DNA of 58,673 bases from CAZWRK01 sp964635875 (GCA_964635875.1 CAZWRK010000008.1:1-58673), one strand, 5' to 3'. Positions 43,048 to 51,545 are shown, counted from the stretch's first letter. Numbers and translations: made by a program. The notes: generated by a model not told the origin, from the sequence alone.

Positions 43048-43983
43048 TCATAGCGCTTTAGTCTCACTTCCATCGTCCAGCGAAGACTCTGCCTGATAGG
43101 TTTCCCGCGCCCAGAATAAGCGGTCGACAATCGCGTGTCCCATACCAGGACGGTACGCCGCCTTGAGGGTTTCTAAACAAAACAACTGCGCCTCTCTCAC
43201 GGCCAGCGTCATCTCCATGCCCGCCGCAAGCATTGCCGCAATCGCCGCACTGAGGGTGTCATGCTCGCCGCGAATAATTTCATTGTTTTTAGGAAAATTC
43301 TCGCGCCATAACAAGGCATGACCTTCATACAAAGCGTGTGTGAGGGCATCGGGGCGCGTGTGCAAATGGGTCATCAATAGATAAGGCACTTGCGCTTGCG
43401 CAAAGCACGCGACCAAGGTTTTTTCGTCCGGCAGCGCACCTTCAAGTTCTTCCATCAACCAGCGGCCCGAATGCGGCGTGCAAATCAAAAGCGTGGTGTG
43501 CGGTAACAGCATTTCCGCCACGGCCGCCATCAAGTCATCGCTTTCTTGGTCCGGCGCACACAATAAAGACAAGTCCAATACCACGGGCACATCGGGATAG
43601 TCGGCAATGATTTCAGCAATGACCGCAACATTTTCCACGCTACCAATCACGCCAATCTTGAAAGCCGCCACCGGCATATCTTCGAGCAAATATCGCGCTT
43701 GCTCATTCAAAAAATCAGGGTCGGTCACCGACAGCTCGCTGAGATTCCGAGTGTCTTGCACCGATAACGCGGTAATCGCCGTCAACGGATGACACCCCAA
43801 ACTCGATAGCGTCAGAACGTCGGCCTGAATACCCGTTGTGGAAGAGGGATCGGCAGCAGAAAAGCTGAGAATAATAGGCAAAGAAGAGGTATGAGACACG
43901 GCTGACCGAATAAGGAAAAGGGAATTTGCTGCTGATTTTACGTGCAATTCGCTAGCAGCCGATGAAAACTTAGCCGCCATCAT
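43048..43983 (-). CDS. ThiD-like hydroxymethylpyrimidine kinase homologue with eroded motifs
   Basis: Ribokinase-fold protein resembling ThiD, which phosphorylates HMP and HMP-P in thiamine synthesis. The substrate-binding N-terminus is kept in part (AADPSSTTGIQADVLTLSSLG for GSDPSGGAGIQAD), as are TAITALSVQDT and MPVAAFKIGVIGS. However, the usual DPVM...SG segment reads DLSLLCAPDQE, the TPN segment reads CTPHSGRW, and the GTGCT/GSGCT anion hole reads GEHDT. The kinase may be inactive or altered. The start is ambiguous: ATG at 43983 with AGGG, or GTG at 43899 that better matches family length. It follows the chemoreceptor gene by 45 bases. Confidence 0.72.
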   Translation of the reverse strand: MMAAKFSSAASELHVKSAANSLFLIRSAVSHTSSLPIILSFSAADPSSTTGIQADVLTLSSLGCHPLTAITALSVQDTRNLSELSVTDPDFLNEQARYLLEDMPVAAFKIGVIGSVENVAVIAEIIADYPDVPVVLDLSLLCAPDQESDDLMAAVAEMLLPHTTLLICTPHSGRWLMEELEGALPDEKTLVACFAQAQVPYLLMTHLHTRPDALTHALYEGHALLWRENFPKNNEIIRGEHDTLSAAIAAMLAAGMEMTLAVREAQLFCLETLKAAYRPGMGHAIVDRLFWARETYQAESSLDDGSETKAL

Positions 43984-44028
43984 CGCCCTACGAGCCAAAG
44001 AGCGCCTCAGTCGCCCGCCACACGCACC

Positions 44029-45492
44029 TTATTGGCGACCAGACTGGCGATGACGGTGACTTTCTTCGACGAGCTGATCCAACAGAGATAACAAGGTTTC
44101 GCTCTGGGCTTCAGCCTGTGTCACCCAATCCACTACGGCCGCTTCAGAATGCGAATCTTGCTGTAAGGCGTCCAGCGCCTGCGCCATATGCTGGTGAATG
44201 GCGGCATGTGGTGCCTTGAGTGATTGGAAAGCGCGATAACGGCCAAATTGCTGCGCGCCCTCGCCCGCCTGCCACTCGCTAAAATGGCACGCCCATTCCT
44301 GCATGCTGCCCTCACCGCCCGCCAACGCGTGGTAGGCCTCTTGCTTGTAGGCAATATGATCCACTTTTCGCAAAGAAATAATCGAGCGATCCCGCACCAG
44401 TTCCACATGCGCAATCAAGTCGGTTGAAGTCTCTGCCAGACGACTAAAGTGCTGCCGAAAATCTTCGACCGAATGCCGCACCGAATCGGCCACCCCTTCA
44501 GCAGCACTGGCCTTGGTTTGCATATCGGTGATTTGCGCAGACAACGTGAGCAAAATGGCCTGAATTTGCTCCGCCATGGTTTTGCTGCGTGAAGACAGTT
44601 TTTTAACCTCGTCCGCCACCACTGCAAACCCGCGCCCGGCCTCGCCTGCACGCGCCGCCTCAATCGCCGCATTCAGCGCCAGCAGATTCGTTTGATCGGC
44701 AATTTCGGTAATCGCCGCCAACGATTGACCGATATGCTGCCACTCGCGGGCTAAGTCTTCTGCGGCCCGATCCACCGAGCGAACGCTATCGGCAATGCTA
44801 TCGAGCTGATGACCGATTTCCGCCGAAGAATGTAGGCTCGTTTGCGCACTTTCGGCGTTTTCTTGCGCAATTGCAGCGACAGTCATCATCTCATCGCTCA
44901 CCAAGCCGAGATCCGCCTGATTCGAGACCAGCGCGCTGCGAAGGTGTTCGGTATTGATATTGTGGAGCTGCGCAGCAAGGCGGTTTTGGCTGACGTAGTG
45001 GTGATTATCTGCCATGGCTTGAATCGCCAAGCTCACATCTTCAAGCGATTGAGCAAACACGCCGGGCATCCCTTTAGACAAGGGGCGGCGATGAAACTCA
45101 CCTTTTCCCACCCGCCGAAAGCAGGTGTTGATTTCTTTAAAGTAGGTTTCAACCAAATCCAAAAAATCATTAAGCTGCCACGCGACTTGCACCAGCTCGC
45201 TCATATTCGGCAGTGTCGTTGCTCGGTGATGCAGCTCGCCACGGCACGCATGGCTCAGCTGGCTGTGCAAGACATCTAGAACATCAAACGCATACTGCAT
45301 TCGACGAAACACGTAGGCAGTTAATCCCAACGCAAGCACCGGCACCAACCACAGCGCCAGTGATAAAGACGGGAACGCGTACCCCACCGCCACGCCCACA
45401 AAAATCAGTAGATTAAACACCAGTAAATACAGCTTGATGCGTGTCCGCATCAGCGGTGAAAAACGCGCGGTCGTGTCAGAGGGTTCACGCAT
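44029..45492 (-). CDS. Membrane chemoreceptor without periplasmic domain, CZB zinc domain (CetA-like)
   Basis: A 487-residue methyl-accepting chemotaxis protein. Two TM helices (about 20-38 and 44-62) are joined by a few residues only, so there is no periplasmic sensor. A HAMP-like region follows, then the signalling coiled coil with the CheA/CheW-binding tip intact at 260-290 (ITEIADQTNLLALNAAIEAA). The C-terminal 370-440 is a CZB zinc-binding domain with H379, C402, H429 and H433 (VDHIAYK, EWACH, PHAAIH). The gene lies 24 bases after an Aer-type PAS protein in the same direction. By analogy with Campylobacter CetA it would receive its signal from that partner. Confidence 0.88.
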   Translation of the reverse strand: MREPSDTTARFSPLMRTRIKLYLLVFNLLIFVGVAVGYAFPSLSLALWLVPVLALGLTAYVFRRMQYAFDVLDVLHSQLSHACRGELHHRATTLPNMSELVQVAWQLNDFLDLVETYFKEINTCFRRVGKGEFHRRPLSKGMPGVFAQSLEDVSLAIQAMADNHHYVSQNRLAAQLHNINTEHLRSALVSNQADLGLVSDEMMTVAAIAQENAESAQTSLHSSAEIGHQLDSIADSVRSVDRAAEDLAREWQHIGQSLAAITEIADQTNLLALNAAIEAARAGEAGRGFAVVADEVKKLSSRSKTMAEQIQAILLTLSAQITDMQTKASAAEGVADSVRHSVEDFRQHFSRLAETSTDLIAHVELVRDRSIISLRKVDHIAYKQEAYHALAGGEGSMQEWACHFSEWQAGEGAQQFGRYRAFQSLKAPHAAIHQHMAQALDALQQDSHSEAAVVDWVTQAEAQSETLLSLLDQLVEESHRHRQSGRQ

Positions 45493-45516
45493 AGCAAAAA
45501 CCTTTTAAACGGGGTG

Positions 45517-46083
45517 CTACAAGCGCGTTTGGACTAATGCGCTCTGTAAGACCTCACGATTAAGATGCAAAATCAGCGCTTCATACGATTCAAAGCCCAG
45601 CCGTGCAATCTCCGCAAGCAACCATGCTGCCGATGCGTCTGGGGCTTCTACTTTACCGCTTTTGCTCTCAATGTCACGCATCTGACGATACACGCCCTCA
45701 ATCGTGGTAATCGCCTCCCGTGATGGTGGCCGCCGCACCGAAAAATAACCTTTGAGCGTGCCCTCGCTACTGTAATCAGGCGTCACATTCGCCAGCACCC
45801 AATAAAAATTGCCCTCGGCCGTCAGGTTCTTCACGATCGCAAAGAACTCTTTGCCTTGCGCCAAGGTTTTCCACATCAGTCGATATGCCCCACGCGGCAT
45901 ATCAGGATGGCGAATCAGATTATGCGGCTGCCCCATAAGCTGTGCTTCGCTATACCCCGCAATCCGCATAAAGGTTCGATTCGCATATGTAATGCAGCCT
46001 TTCGGATCAGTTTTACTGATGATCAGCTCATCATTAGATAAAGAAATCTCACGGGGGTTTGGGTTTACAATAGGTTTAGTCAT
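45517..46083 (-). CDS. Aer-type PAS protein (CetB-like partner of the chemoreceptor)
   Basis: A soluble 188-residue protein. Residues 20-125 are a PAS domain with the Aer signature: TDPKGCITYANRTF, then NLIRHPDMPRG with R58, H59 and D61, the residues that bind FAD in E. coli Aer. The Aer FAD-contact Trp is Phe here (GKEFFAIVKN), and KNRRKNG becomes KNLTAEG. The C-terminal 60 residues are a short helical segment with no signalling tip. It therefore cannot signal alone and probably feeds the downstream chemoreceptor, like Campylobacter CetB. A hairpin with a T-run sits about 25 bases before the ATG. Confidence 0.87.
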   Translation of the reverse strand: MTKPIVNPNPREISLSNDELIISKTDPKGCITYANRTFMRIAGYSEAQLMGQPHNLIRHPDMPRGAYRLMWKTLAQGKEFFAIVKNLTAEGNFYWVLANVTPDYSSEGTLKGYFSVRRPPSREAITTIEGVYRQMRDIESKSGKVEAPDASAAWLLAEIARLGFESYEALILHLNREVLQSALVQTRL

Positions 46084-46108
46084 GCCAAATCAGGGCTCGT
46101 ATAGTGAA

Positions 46109-46133
46109 AAAAAGAGCTGTTTTCGCTCTTTTT
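46109..46133 (-). terminator. Terminator-like hairpin in the leader of the Aer-type PAS gene
   Basis: AAAAAGAGC and GCTCTTTTT form a nine-base stem. On the minus strand it ends in a T-run about 25 bases before the PAS start codon, so it is upstream of, not after, a gene. It may be an attenuator or the end of a small minus-strand transcript. Confidence 0.6.
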
Positions 46134-46286
46134 GGTATTTGTCTGCAGAGGAAACACTAGACTATCTCACAGGGAATTACATCCCATACAATGCGCAACG
46201 CTAAGGCTTTCGCTACTTTGATTTATTGACCCATCGCAAGACACACGTCCTGTGTTCTTTGCCGCTATTTTGGGTTCTTCACACTC

Positions 46287-46718
46287 ATGGATGGATGGAT
46301 GCTCTACCCGATTATCAAAGCATTACATTTGTGTATGGTTATCGCATGGTTCGCTGGTTTGTTCTATTTGCCACGGATTTTTGTCAATCTTGCGATGGCC
46401 GAAACACCCAGCGAACGCACCCGATTAAACCTCATGGCCGCCAAGTTATACCGCTTTATGACCCCGCTCGGCGGACTCGCCGTTCTGCTGGGTTTGTGGC
46501 TGTGGTTTGGTTTTGGGATCAGCGGCGGCTGGCTTCATGCCAAAGTGACCCTCGTCGCCGGACTCATCGGCTACCACCACTATTGCGGACGACTGGTTAA
46601 GCGCTTTGCCGCGGGTATCGACGATGGCCGCAGCCATGTATGGTATCGCGTCTTTAACGAACTGCCGGTGCTGGTGATGTTTGCCGTCGTCTTTCTGGTG
46701 ATTCTCAAACCTTTTTAG
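46287..46718 (+). CDS. hemJ: Protoporphyrinogen IX oxidase
   Basis: Integral-membrane enzyme of haem synthesis that oxidises protoporphyrinogen IX to protoporphyrin IX, 143 residues. The HemJ pattern is clear: KALHLCMVIAWFAGLFYLPR at the N-terminus with the conserved His, then four hydrophobic segments including LHAKVTLVAGLIGYHH and NELPVLVMFAVVFLVI. An ATG at 46299 matches the typical family start better than 46287. The next gene begins 11 bases after its stop, and hemL lies just beyond, so it may be co-transcribed with them. Confidence 0.9.
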   Translation: MDGWMLYPIIKALHLCMVIAWFAGLFYLPRIFVNLAMAETPSERTRLNLMAAKLYRFMTPLGGLAVLLGLWLWFGFGISGGWLHAKVTLVAGLIGYHHYCGRLVKRFAAGIDDGRSHVWYRVFNELPVLVMFAVVFLVILKPF

Positions 46719-46729
46719 GCGCATCTGCC

Positions 46730-47242
46730 ATGGCATTTGAAATTGAACGGCGCTTCTTAGTCGCCCACGACGGATGGCGCGAACACATCCAAAACAGTAC
46801 GCTGATTCGCCAAGGCTTTTTGTCGATCGACAAAGATCGTGTGGTGCGGGTGCGCGTCAGCGGTGCACAAGCGTGGCTAACCATCAAAGGCCGTGTCAGC
46901 CAATGTGTGCGCCGTGAATTTGAATACTCGATTCCACTCGACGACGCCCAAACCATGCTCGATACCCTCTGCGGTGAGTTGGTGATGGAGAAAACCCGCT
47001 ACACCCTTCAACACGGCGACCATCTATGGGAATTGGACGTTTTTCACGGCGTCAACGACGGTCTCATTCTGGCTGAAATCGAACTCAGCGACGAACACGC
47101 CGAGTTTGCCCGCCCCGATTGGCTCGGCGCAGAAGTCACCCAAGATGGCCGCTATACCAATGCGCACTTAAGCGCCAACCCGTATCGTGACTGGAGCGAA
47201 GCCGAGCGCGGCACCGTCCAAGACGGCGGCCAGTCCCTTTAA
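46730..47242 (+). CDS. CYTH-domain triphosphate tunnel metalloenzyme
   Basis: A 170-residue CYTH protein, likely an inorganic triphosphatase or related phosphohydrolase. The N-terminus carries the tunnel motif as EIERRFLV, where the usual ExExK ends in Arg. Further acidic and basic strand residues are present in RVRVSGAQAWLTIKGR, EKTRYTL and LAEIELSDEHAEF. It lies between hemJ and hemL, but no haem role is known for the family. The final residues after NPYRDWSEAE are variable. Confidence 0.88.
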   Translation: MAFEIERRFLVAHDGWREHIQNSTLIRQGFLSIDKDRVVRVRVSGAQAWLTIKGRVSQCVRREFEYSIPLDDAQTMLDTLCGELVMEKTRYTLQHGDHLWELDVFHGVNDGLILAEIELSDEHAEFARPDWLGAEVTQDGRYTNAHLSANPYRDWSEAERGTVQDGGQSL

Positions 47243-47266
47243 CTTGATCGACCATGGATAAACCAC

Positions 47267-48544
47267 ATGAATCGTAATGAACAGCTTTTCGAACGCGCGA
47301 AACAACACATTCCCGGCGGCGTGAACTCTCCGGTGCGGGCATTTGGCTCGGTGGGCGGTGTGCCGCGCTTTGTCTCCCGCGCCAAAGGTGCGTATTTTTG
47401 GGACGCCGAAGACCGTCGCCACATTGATTTTATTGGCTCGTGGGGGCCTGCGATTGTCGGCCATGCCCGCGAAGAAGTGATTGAAGCGGTCAAACGCGCC
47501 GCCGATTTTGGTTTGTCTTATGGCGCACCGACTGCCGCCGAAGCCGAGATCGCCGAAAAAATCTGCAGCCTGATGCCATCGATTGAGCAAGTGCGCTTGG
47601 TCAGCTCCGGCACCGAAGCCACCATGACCGCGATTCGTCTCGCGCGCGGCTTTACCGGCCGCGATGCGATTATCAAATTTGAAGGCTGCTACCACGGCCA
47701 TTCCGATAGCTTGTTGGTCAAAGCCGGTTCAGGCCTGCTCACCTTCGGCAATCCTAGCTCGGCAGGCGTACCGGCGGACTTCTCCAAACACACACTGGTG
47801 CTGGAGTACAACAACGTCGCCCAACTCGAAGCGACTTTTGCCGAAATCGGCGACAAAATTGCCTGCATTATCGTCGAGCCGTTCGCAGGCAACATGAACC
47901 TGATCAAGCCGACCGCCGAATTTGTCGCTGCGATGCGCAGCTTGACCGAAAAACACGGCGCGCTCTTGATTTACGACGAAGTGATGACCGGCTTCCGTGT
48001 CGCGCTCGGCGGTGCACAAAGCTTGCACGGCGTGAAGCCCGACCTGACCACCTTGGGCAAGGTTGTCGGCGGCGGCATGCCACTGGCGGCCTTTGGTGGG
48101 CGCGCGGACGTGATGGGCCATATCGCTCCGCTGGGGCCGGTCTATCAAGCCGGTACACTGTCTGGCAATCCGCTGGCCGTTGCCGCCGGTTTGGCGACCT
48201 TGGATATCGTCAGCCAACCCGATTTCCATCCGCAACTGACCCGCACCACCCGCCAATTGGCCGACGGCTTTGCCGCTGCCGCCCAAGACGCAGGGGTCAC
48301 CTTCTGCGCTGATGCTGTCGGCGGCATGTTTGGTCTGTACTTCTGCGAATCGGTGCCAACCAGCTTTGCCGAAGTCACTGCCAGCGACATTGGCGCATTT
48401 AAACGCTTCTTCCATTTGATGCTGGATCGCGGCGTGTACTTGGCCCCGAGCGCCTATGAAGCGGGCTTTGTGTCGATTGCCCACAGCGAACAGGATGTTG
48501 CCGAGACCCTCGCCCTCGCGCGCGAAGCCTTCGCGGCGCTCTGA
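47267..48544 (+). CDS. hemL: Glutamate-1-semialdehyde 2,1-aminomutase
   Basis: PLP enzyme forming 5-aminolevulinate for haem synthesis, 425 residues. Family motifs include PGGVNSPVRAFGSVGG, SSGTEATMTAIRLARG, FEGCYHGHSD, YDEVMTGFRVALGGAQ and the PLP lysine in TTLGKVVGGGMP. The C-terminus SPYEAGFVS-like APSAYEAGFVSIAHS matches. It closes the hemJ-CYTH-hemL run and a terminator follows. Presence of HemL implies the C5 (glutamate) route to haem. Confidence 0.97.
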   Translation: MNRNEQLFERAKQHIPGGVNSPVRAFGSVGGVPRFVSRAKGAYFWDAEDRRHIDFIGSWGPAIVGHAREEVIEAVKRAADFGLSYGAPTAAEAEIAEKICSLMPSIEQVRLVSSGTEATMTAIRLARGFTGRDAIIKFEGCYHGHSDSLLVKAGSGLLTFGNPSSAGVPADFSKHTLVLEYNNVAQLEATFAEIGDKIACIIVEPFAGNMNLIKPTAEFVAAMRSLTEKHGALLIYDEVMTGFRVALGGAQSLHGVKPDLTTLGKVVGGGMPLAAFGGRADVMGHIAPLGPVYQAGTLSGNPLAVAAGLATLDIVSQPDFHPQLTRTTRQLADGFAAAAQDAGVTFCADAVGGMFGLYFCESVPTSFAEVTASDIGAFKRFFHLMLDRGVYLAPSAYEAGFVSIAHSEQDVAETLALAREAFAAL

Positions 48545-48563
48545 TCCGCTCGCTCAGACCTTG

Positions 48564-48595
48564 GCCCGCAGCCCTCGGTTGCGGGCTTTGTTTTT
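48564..48595 (+). terminator. Terminator of hemL
   Basis: GCCCGCA pairs with TGCGGGC across a nine-base loop, followed by TTTGTTTTT. Confidence 0.8.
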
Positions 48596-48646
48596 CGGCA
48601 AGATCGCGCATAGTGAAACCTAGCAAGTCGATGCGGACCGCACCGC

Positions 48647-48715
48647 TATAGTCCCAAATGGAACTATAAAAGCATTATTTATAATTTTTTGAATTAAGGA
48701 GGGCGCTGCTATAGT
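48647..48715 (+). promoter_or_regulatory. metNIQ promoter region with 22-base palindrome
   Basis: At 48647-48668 a near-palindrome runs from TATAGT to ACTATA with 9 of 11 pairs matching. The same GCTATAGTC word recurs at 48708-48716 and its TATAGT could serve as a -10 box, with TTGAAT about 15 bases upstream. This points to a promoter and a repressor site ahead of metN. The regulator is unknown; the sequence is not a MetJ box. Confidence 0.5.
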
Positions 48716-48772
48716 CGCCCTCTGATTGCAGGCTGGCCAGAAGCCACCTGCCCTAGATTTGGCTGTCACATC

Positions 48773-49783
48773 ATGATACGCATACGCAACGTCAACAAAA
48801 CCTATACCGTCGATCGACGGGCGGTCACCGCGCTGAAAGATATTCAGCTCGATATTGGCCGTGGGGAAATTTTTGGGATTATTGGCCGCTCTGGCGCGGG
48901 CAAATCCACCCTGATTCGCACCCTCAATCTGCTCGAGCGTCCGTCACACGGCTCGATTGAAATCGACGGGGAAGTCATCACCGAATTGGATGATGCTGGA
49001 CTGGTGCGCCTGCGCCAGCAAGTCGGCATGGTGTTTCAGCATTTCAATTTGCTGTCGTCCAAAACCGTGCTGGAAAACATCTGCTTTCCGCTCAAATTGG
49101 CCGGACAAACGCCCGACCCCGCTCGAATCAATGAACTGTTGCAATTAGTCGGCCTCGAAGCGCATCGCGATAAATACCCGTCGCAACTGTCCGGCGGCCA
49201 AAAGCAGCGGGTCGGTATCGCCCGTGCGCTCGCAAATTCGCCCAAGCTCTTGTTGTGCGACGAAGCCACCAGCGCCCTTGATCCGCAAACCACCCAAGCG
49301 ATTTTAAAATTGCTGCTCGAAATCAATCAGCGCCTGCATCTCACCATCGTACTGATTACCCACGAAATGTCGGTGGTGCGCACGATTTGCGACCGCGTTG
49401 CAGTAATTGATGGCGGTGAGATTGTCGAATCTGGCTCGGTCGCAGATATTTTCCTGCATCCACAGCACCCCGCCACCCGCGATATGTTGGCCGAAACCAG
49501 CGGACAAGATCCCGCCGAACTGAACGACATTCTGAGCGATATTCAGGGGCCGATTTTGAGCCTGACTTTCTTAGGTGCAAAAACTTACGAGCCCGTGATG
49601 GAGCAGGTCGCACGCGAACAAAACATCCATTTCAATATCTTGCACGGCACATTAGGACGCATAAAACACCAGCCGTATGGCCAACTGGCGATTGAAGTCC
49701 GCGAACTCGGCACGACAACGATTGAAAGCATTGTCGCTGCCTTTGAACGCCAACAAGTCCGCTGTGAGGTGGTGAAGAAATGA
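48773..49783 (+). CDS. metN: Methionine ABC transporter ATPase
   Basis: ATPase of the D/L-methionine importer, 336 residues. Walker A is GRSGAGKST, signature LSGGQKQRV, Walker B LLLCDEATSALDP, H-loop LITHEMSVV. The C-terminal NIL (ACT-like) domain of about 80 residues, LTFLGAKTYEPVMEQVA..., senses methionine and gives trans-inhibition. Its TGA overlaps the metI ATG (ATGA). This is the first gene of the metNIQ operon. Confidence 0.96.
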   Translation: MIRIRNVNKTYTVDRRAVTALKDIQLDIGRGEIFGIIGRSGAGKSTLIRTLNLLERPSHGSIEIDGEVITELDDAGLVRLRQQVGMVFQHFNLLSSKTVLENICFPLKLAGQTPDPARINELLQLVGLEAHRDKYPSQLSGGQKQRVGIARALANSPKLLLCDEATSALDPQTTQAILKLLLEINQRLHLTIVLITHEMSVVRTICDRVAVIDGGEIVESGSVADIFLHPQHPATRDMLAETSGQDPAELNDILSDIQGPILSLTFLGAKTYEPVMEQVAREQNIHFNILHGTLGRIKHQPYGQLAIEVRELGTTTIESIVAAFERQQVRCEVVKK

Positions 49784-50445
49784 TGGAATTTTTTGCAAAT
49801 ATCGACCTCGCCGAGCTGATGACCGCGAGTTGGGAAACCTTGATTTTGACGGGGGTTTCGCTGTTTTTCACCTTACTGCTAGGGCTGCCGCTAGGGGTAT
49901 TGCTGTTTTGGTCGGGGAGCCGCCAACTCCAAGGCCACGCGGGTTTGTATCGCGCACTCTCGCTGATTGTGAACGTGCTGCGTTCGTTGCCTTTTATTAT
50001 TTTGCTGATTGTGATGATCCCCTTCACCGTGGCCTTGGTCGGCACGTCGATTGGGGTCGAAGGCGCGATTCCGCCGCTGGTGGTCGCAGCGGTGCCCTTC
50101 TTTGCGCGGCTGGTCGAAAACGTCATGCGCGAAGTCGATCGCGGGGTCATCGAAGCGTGTCAGGCCATGGGCGCGCGGCGCTGGCAGATTTTATGGCTGG
50201 CGATTTTGCCAGAGTCGATGCCCGGTTTGCTGGCAGCCATCACCGTCACCGCGATTAGCTTGGTCGGCTACTCCGCGATGTCAGGCGTGATCGGTGGCGG
50301 CGGCTTGGGTGATCTCGCGGTGCGCTACGGCTACCAACGCTTCCAAACCGATGTCATGGTCGTCACCGTCGCGCTGCTGATTGTATTGGTGCAGCTCCTC
50401 CAATGGGCGGGCGATTGGGCCGTCCAACGCTTTACCCGTAAATAA
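49780..50445 (+). CDS. metI: Methionine ABC transporter permease
   Basis: Inner-membrane permease of the methionine importer, 221 residues with five hydrophobic helices. The coupling helix appears as EACQMGARRWQI-like EACQAMGARRWQILWLAILPE. RSLPFIILLIVMIPF and ISLVGYSAMSGVIGGGGLGDLA are typical of MetI. Start at the first of two adjacent ATG codons; translationally coupled to metN. A 60-base gap separates it from metQ. Confidence 0.95.
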   Translation: MMEFFANIDLAELMTASWETLILTGVSLFFTLLLGLPLGVLLFWSGSRQLQGHAGLYRALSLIVNVLRSLPFIILLIVMIPFTVALVGTSIGVEGAIPPLVVAAVPFFARLVENVMREVDRGVIEACQAMGARRWQILWLAILPESMPGLLAAITVTAISLVGYSAMSGVIGGGGLGDLAVRYGYQRFQTDVMVVTVALLIVLVQLLQWAGDWAVQRFTRK

Positions 50446-50505
50446 CGATTTTGCACGGAGGCTCACCGGCCAACGTGCGTTTTGACCCTCCCACAAGGAA
50501 ATGTG

Positions 50506-51282
50506 ATGAAAACAAAATTGATCGCAGCCGCTATCGCCGCCATCGCCGCCCACGGCGCGTACGCAGAAACCCTATCGGTTGCCGCCACTGCGGTGCCCCA
50601 CGCTGAAATTTTGGAGTTTGTAAAACCCAAACTCGCTAAAGAAGGCGTTGATCTGCAAATTAAAGTCTTCACCGACTATGTACAGCCGAACGTGCAAGTG
50701 GCCGAGAAAAAACTCGATGCCAACTTCTTCCAGCACAAGCCGTATCTGGACAGCTTCAACAAAAACAAAGGCACCACCTTGGCGGTCGTGACCAATGTCC
50801 ACGTAGAGCCGTTTGGCGCGTACTCGCAAAAAGTGAAAAAAGCCGCTGATCTACCAGAAGGTGCAAAAGTCGCGATCCCGAACGATCCGTCCAATGGCGC
50901 ACGCGCATTGTTGCTCTTGCAAGCCAACGGCCTGATCAAGCTGAAAGATCCGAGCAATATCCTCGCAACCAAGCGTGACATTGTCGAAAACCCGAAAAAG
51001 CTGAAAATCACCGAACTCGAAGCCGCAACCTTGCCGCGTGTTCTGAATCAGGTCGATTTGGCTTTGATCAACACCAATTACGCGCTCGAAGCCAAGCTGG
51101 TGCCGACACGTGATGCACTCTTTATCGAAGGCGCGAAATCACCCTATGCCAATATTTTGGTCGCCCGTGCTGACAATAAAGACAGCGCTGCGATGAAAAA
51201 ATTGGCTGCAGCCTTGACCGGTGCGGACGTGAAAGCGTTCTTGCAGCAAAAATACCAAGGCGCGATTGTGCCTGCGTTCTAA
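50506..51282 (+). CDS. metQ: Methionine-binding protein, non-lipoprotein form
   Basis: Substrate-binding component of the methionine importer (NlpA family), 258 residues. The mature protein starts ETLSVAATAVPHAEILEFV and contains the family motifs FFQHKPYLDSFN, KVAIPNDPSNGARALLLLQ and ALINTNYAL. Many MetQ proteins carry a lipobox Cys; here the signal IAAAIAAIAAHGAYA ends without Cys, so the protein is predicted to be soluble in the periplasm. AAGGA lies seven bases before the ATG at 50506. A strong terminator follows. Confidence 0.95.
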   Translation: MKTKLIAAAIAAIAAHGAYAETLSVAATAVPHAEILEFVKPKLAKEGVDLQIKVFTDYVQPNVQVAEKKLDANFFQHKPYLDSFNKNKGTTLAVVTNVHVEPFGAYSQKVKKAADLPEGAKVAIPNDPSNGARALLLLQANGLIKLKDPSNILATKRDIVENPKKLKITELEAATLPRVLNQVDLALINTNYALEAKLVPTRDALFIEGAKSPYANILVARADNKDSAAMKKLAAALTGADVKAFLQQKYQGAIVPAF

Positions 51283-51303
51283 GTTTCAACAGCGCCATAC
51301 ACA

Positions 51304-51352
51304 AACACCCTCGTCAATGCCTCTCTTTGCAGCGTGACGAGGGTGTTTTTTT
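51304..51352 (+). terminator. Terminator of metNIQ
   Basis: AACACCCTCGTCA pairs with TGACGAGGGTGTT over 13 bases, followed by T5 (T7 counting the stem end). Confidence 0.92.
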
Positions 51353-51369
51353 GACCCAATCAATCTCAA

Positions 51370-51407
51370 CGTCATGAAAAATAGGAGAAAACCCCTTTTG
51401 AATGACG
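51370..51407. promoter_or_regulatory. Dyad upstream of the decayed HD-GYP copy
   Basis: The arms CGTCATGAAAA and TTTTGAATGACG face each other across about 15 bases and differ from perfect symmetry by one inserted base. The dyad ends 139 bases before the start codon of the decayed copy. The intact gene has an equivalent dyad at nearly the same distance, which suggests a conserved operator. Confidence 0.55.
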
Positions 51408-51545
51408 AGGAAATTTATTTAAATCGTTTTAAATTTGTTTAACATTAAACTTCTCGACATTCACGCCAGCGACCGTTATATTTTTAGCGAATGAAGTCAC
51501 TCTGACGACGATTCTTTCTCCTCGATACGAACAAAGGCCTTGACC

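Noticed and set aside
47729..48484. 251-codon minus-strand frame
   Set aside because: It is the shadow of hemL; no family features.
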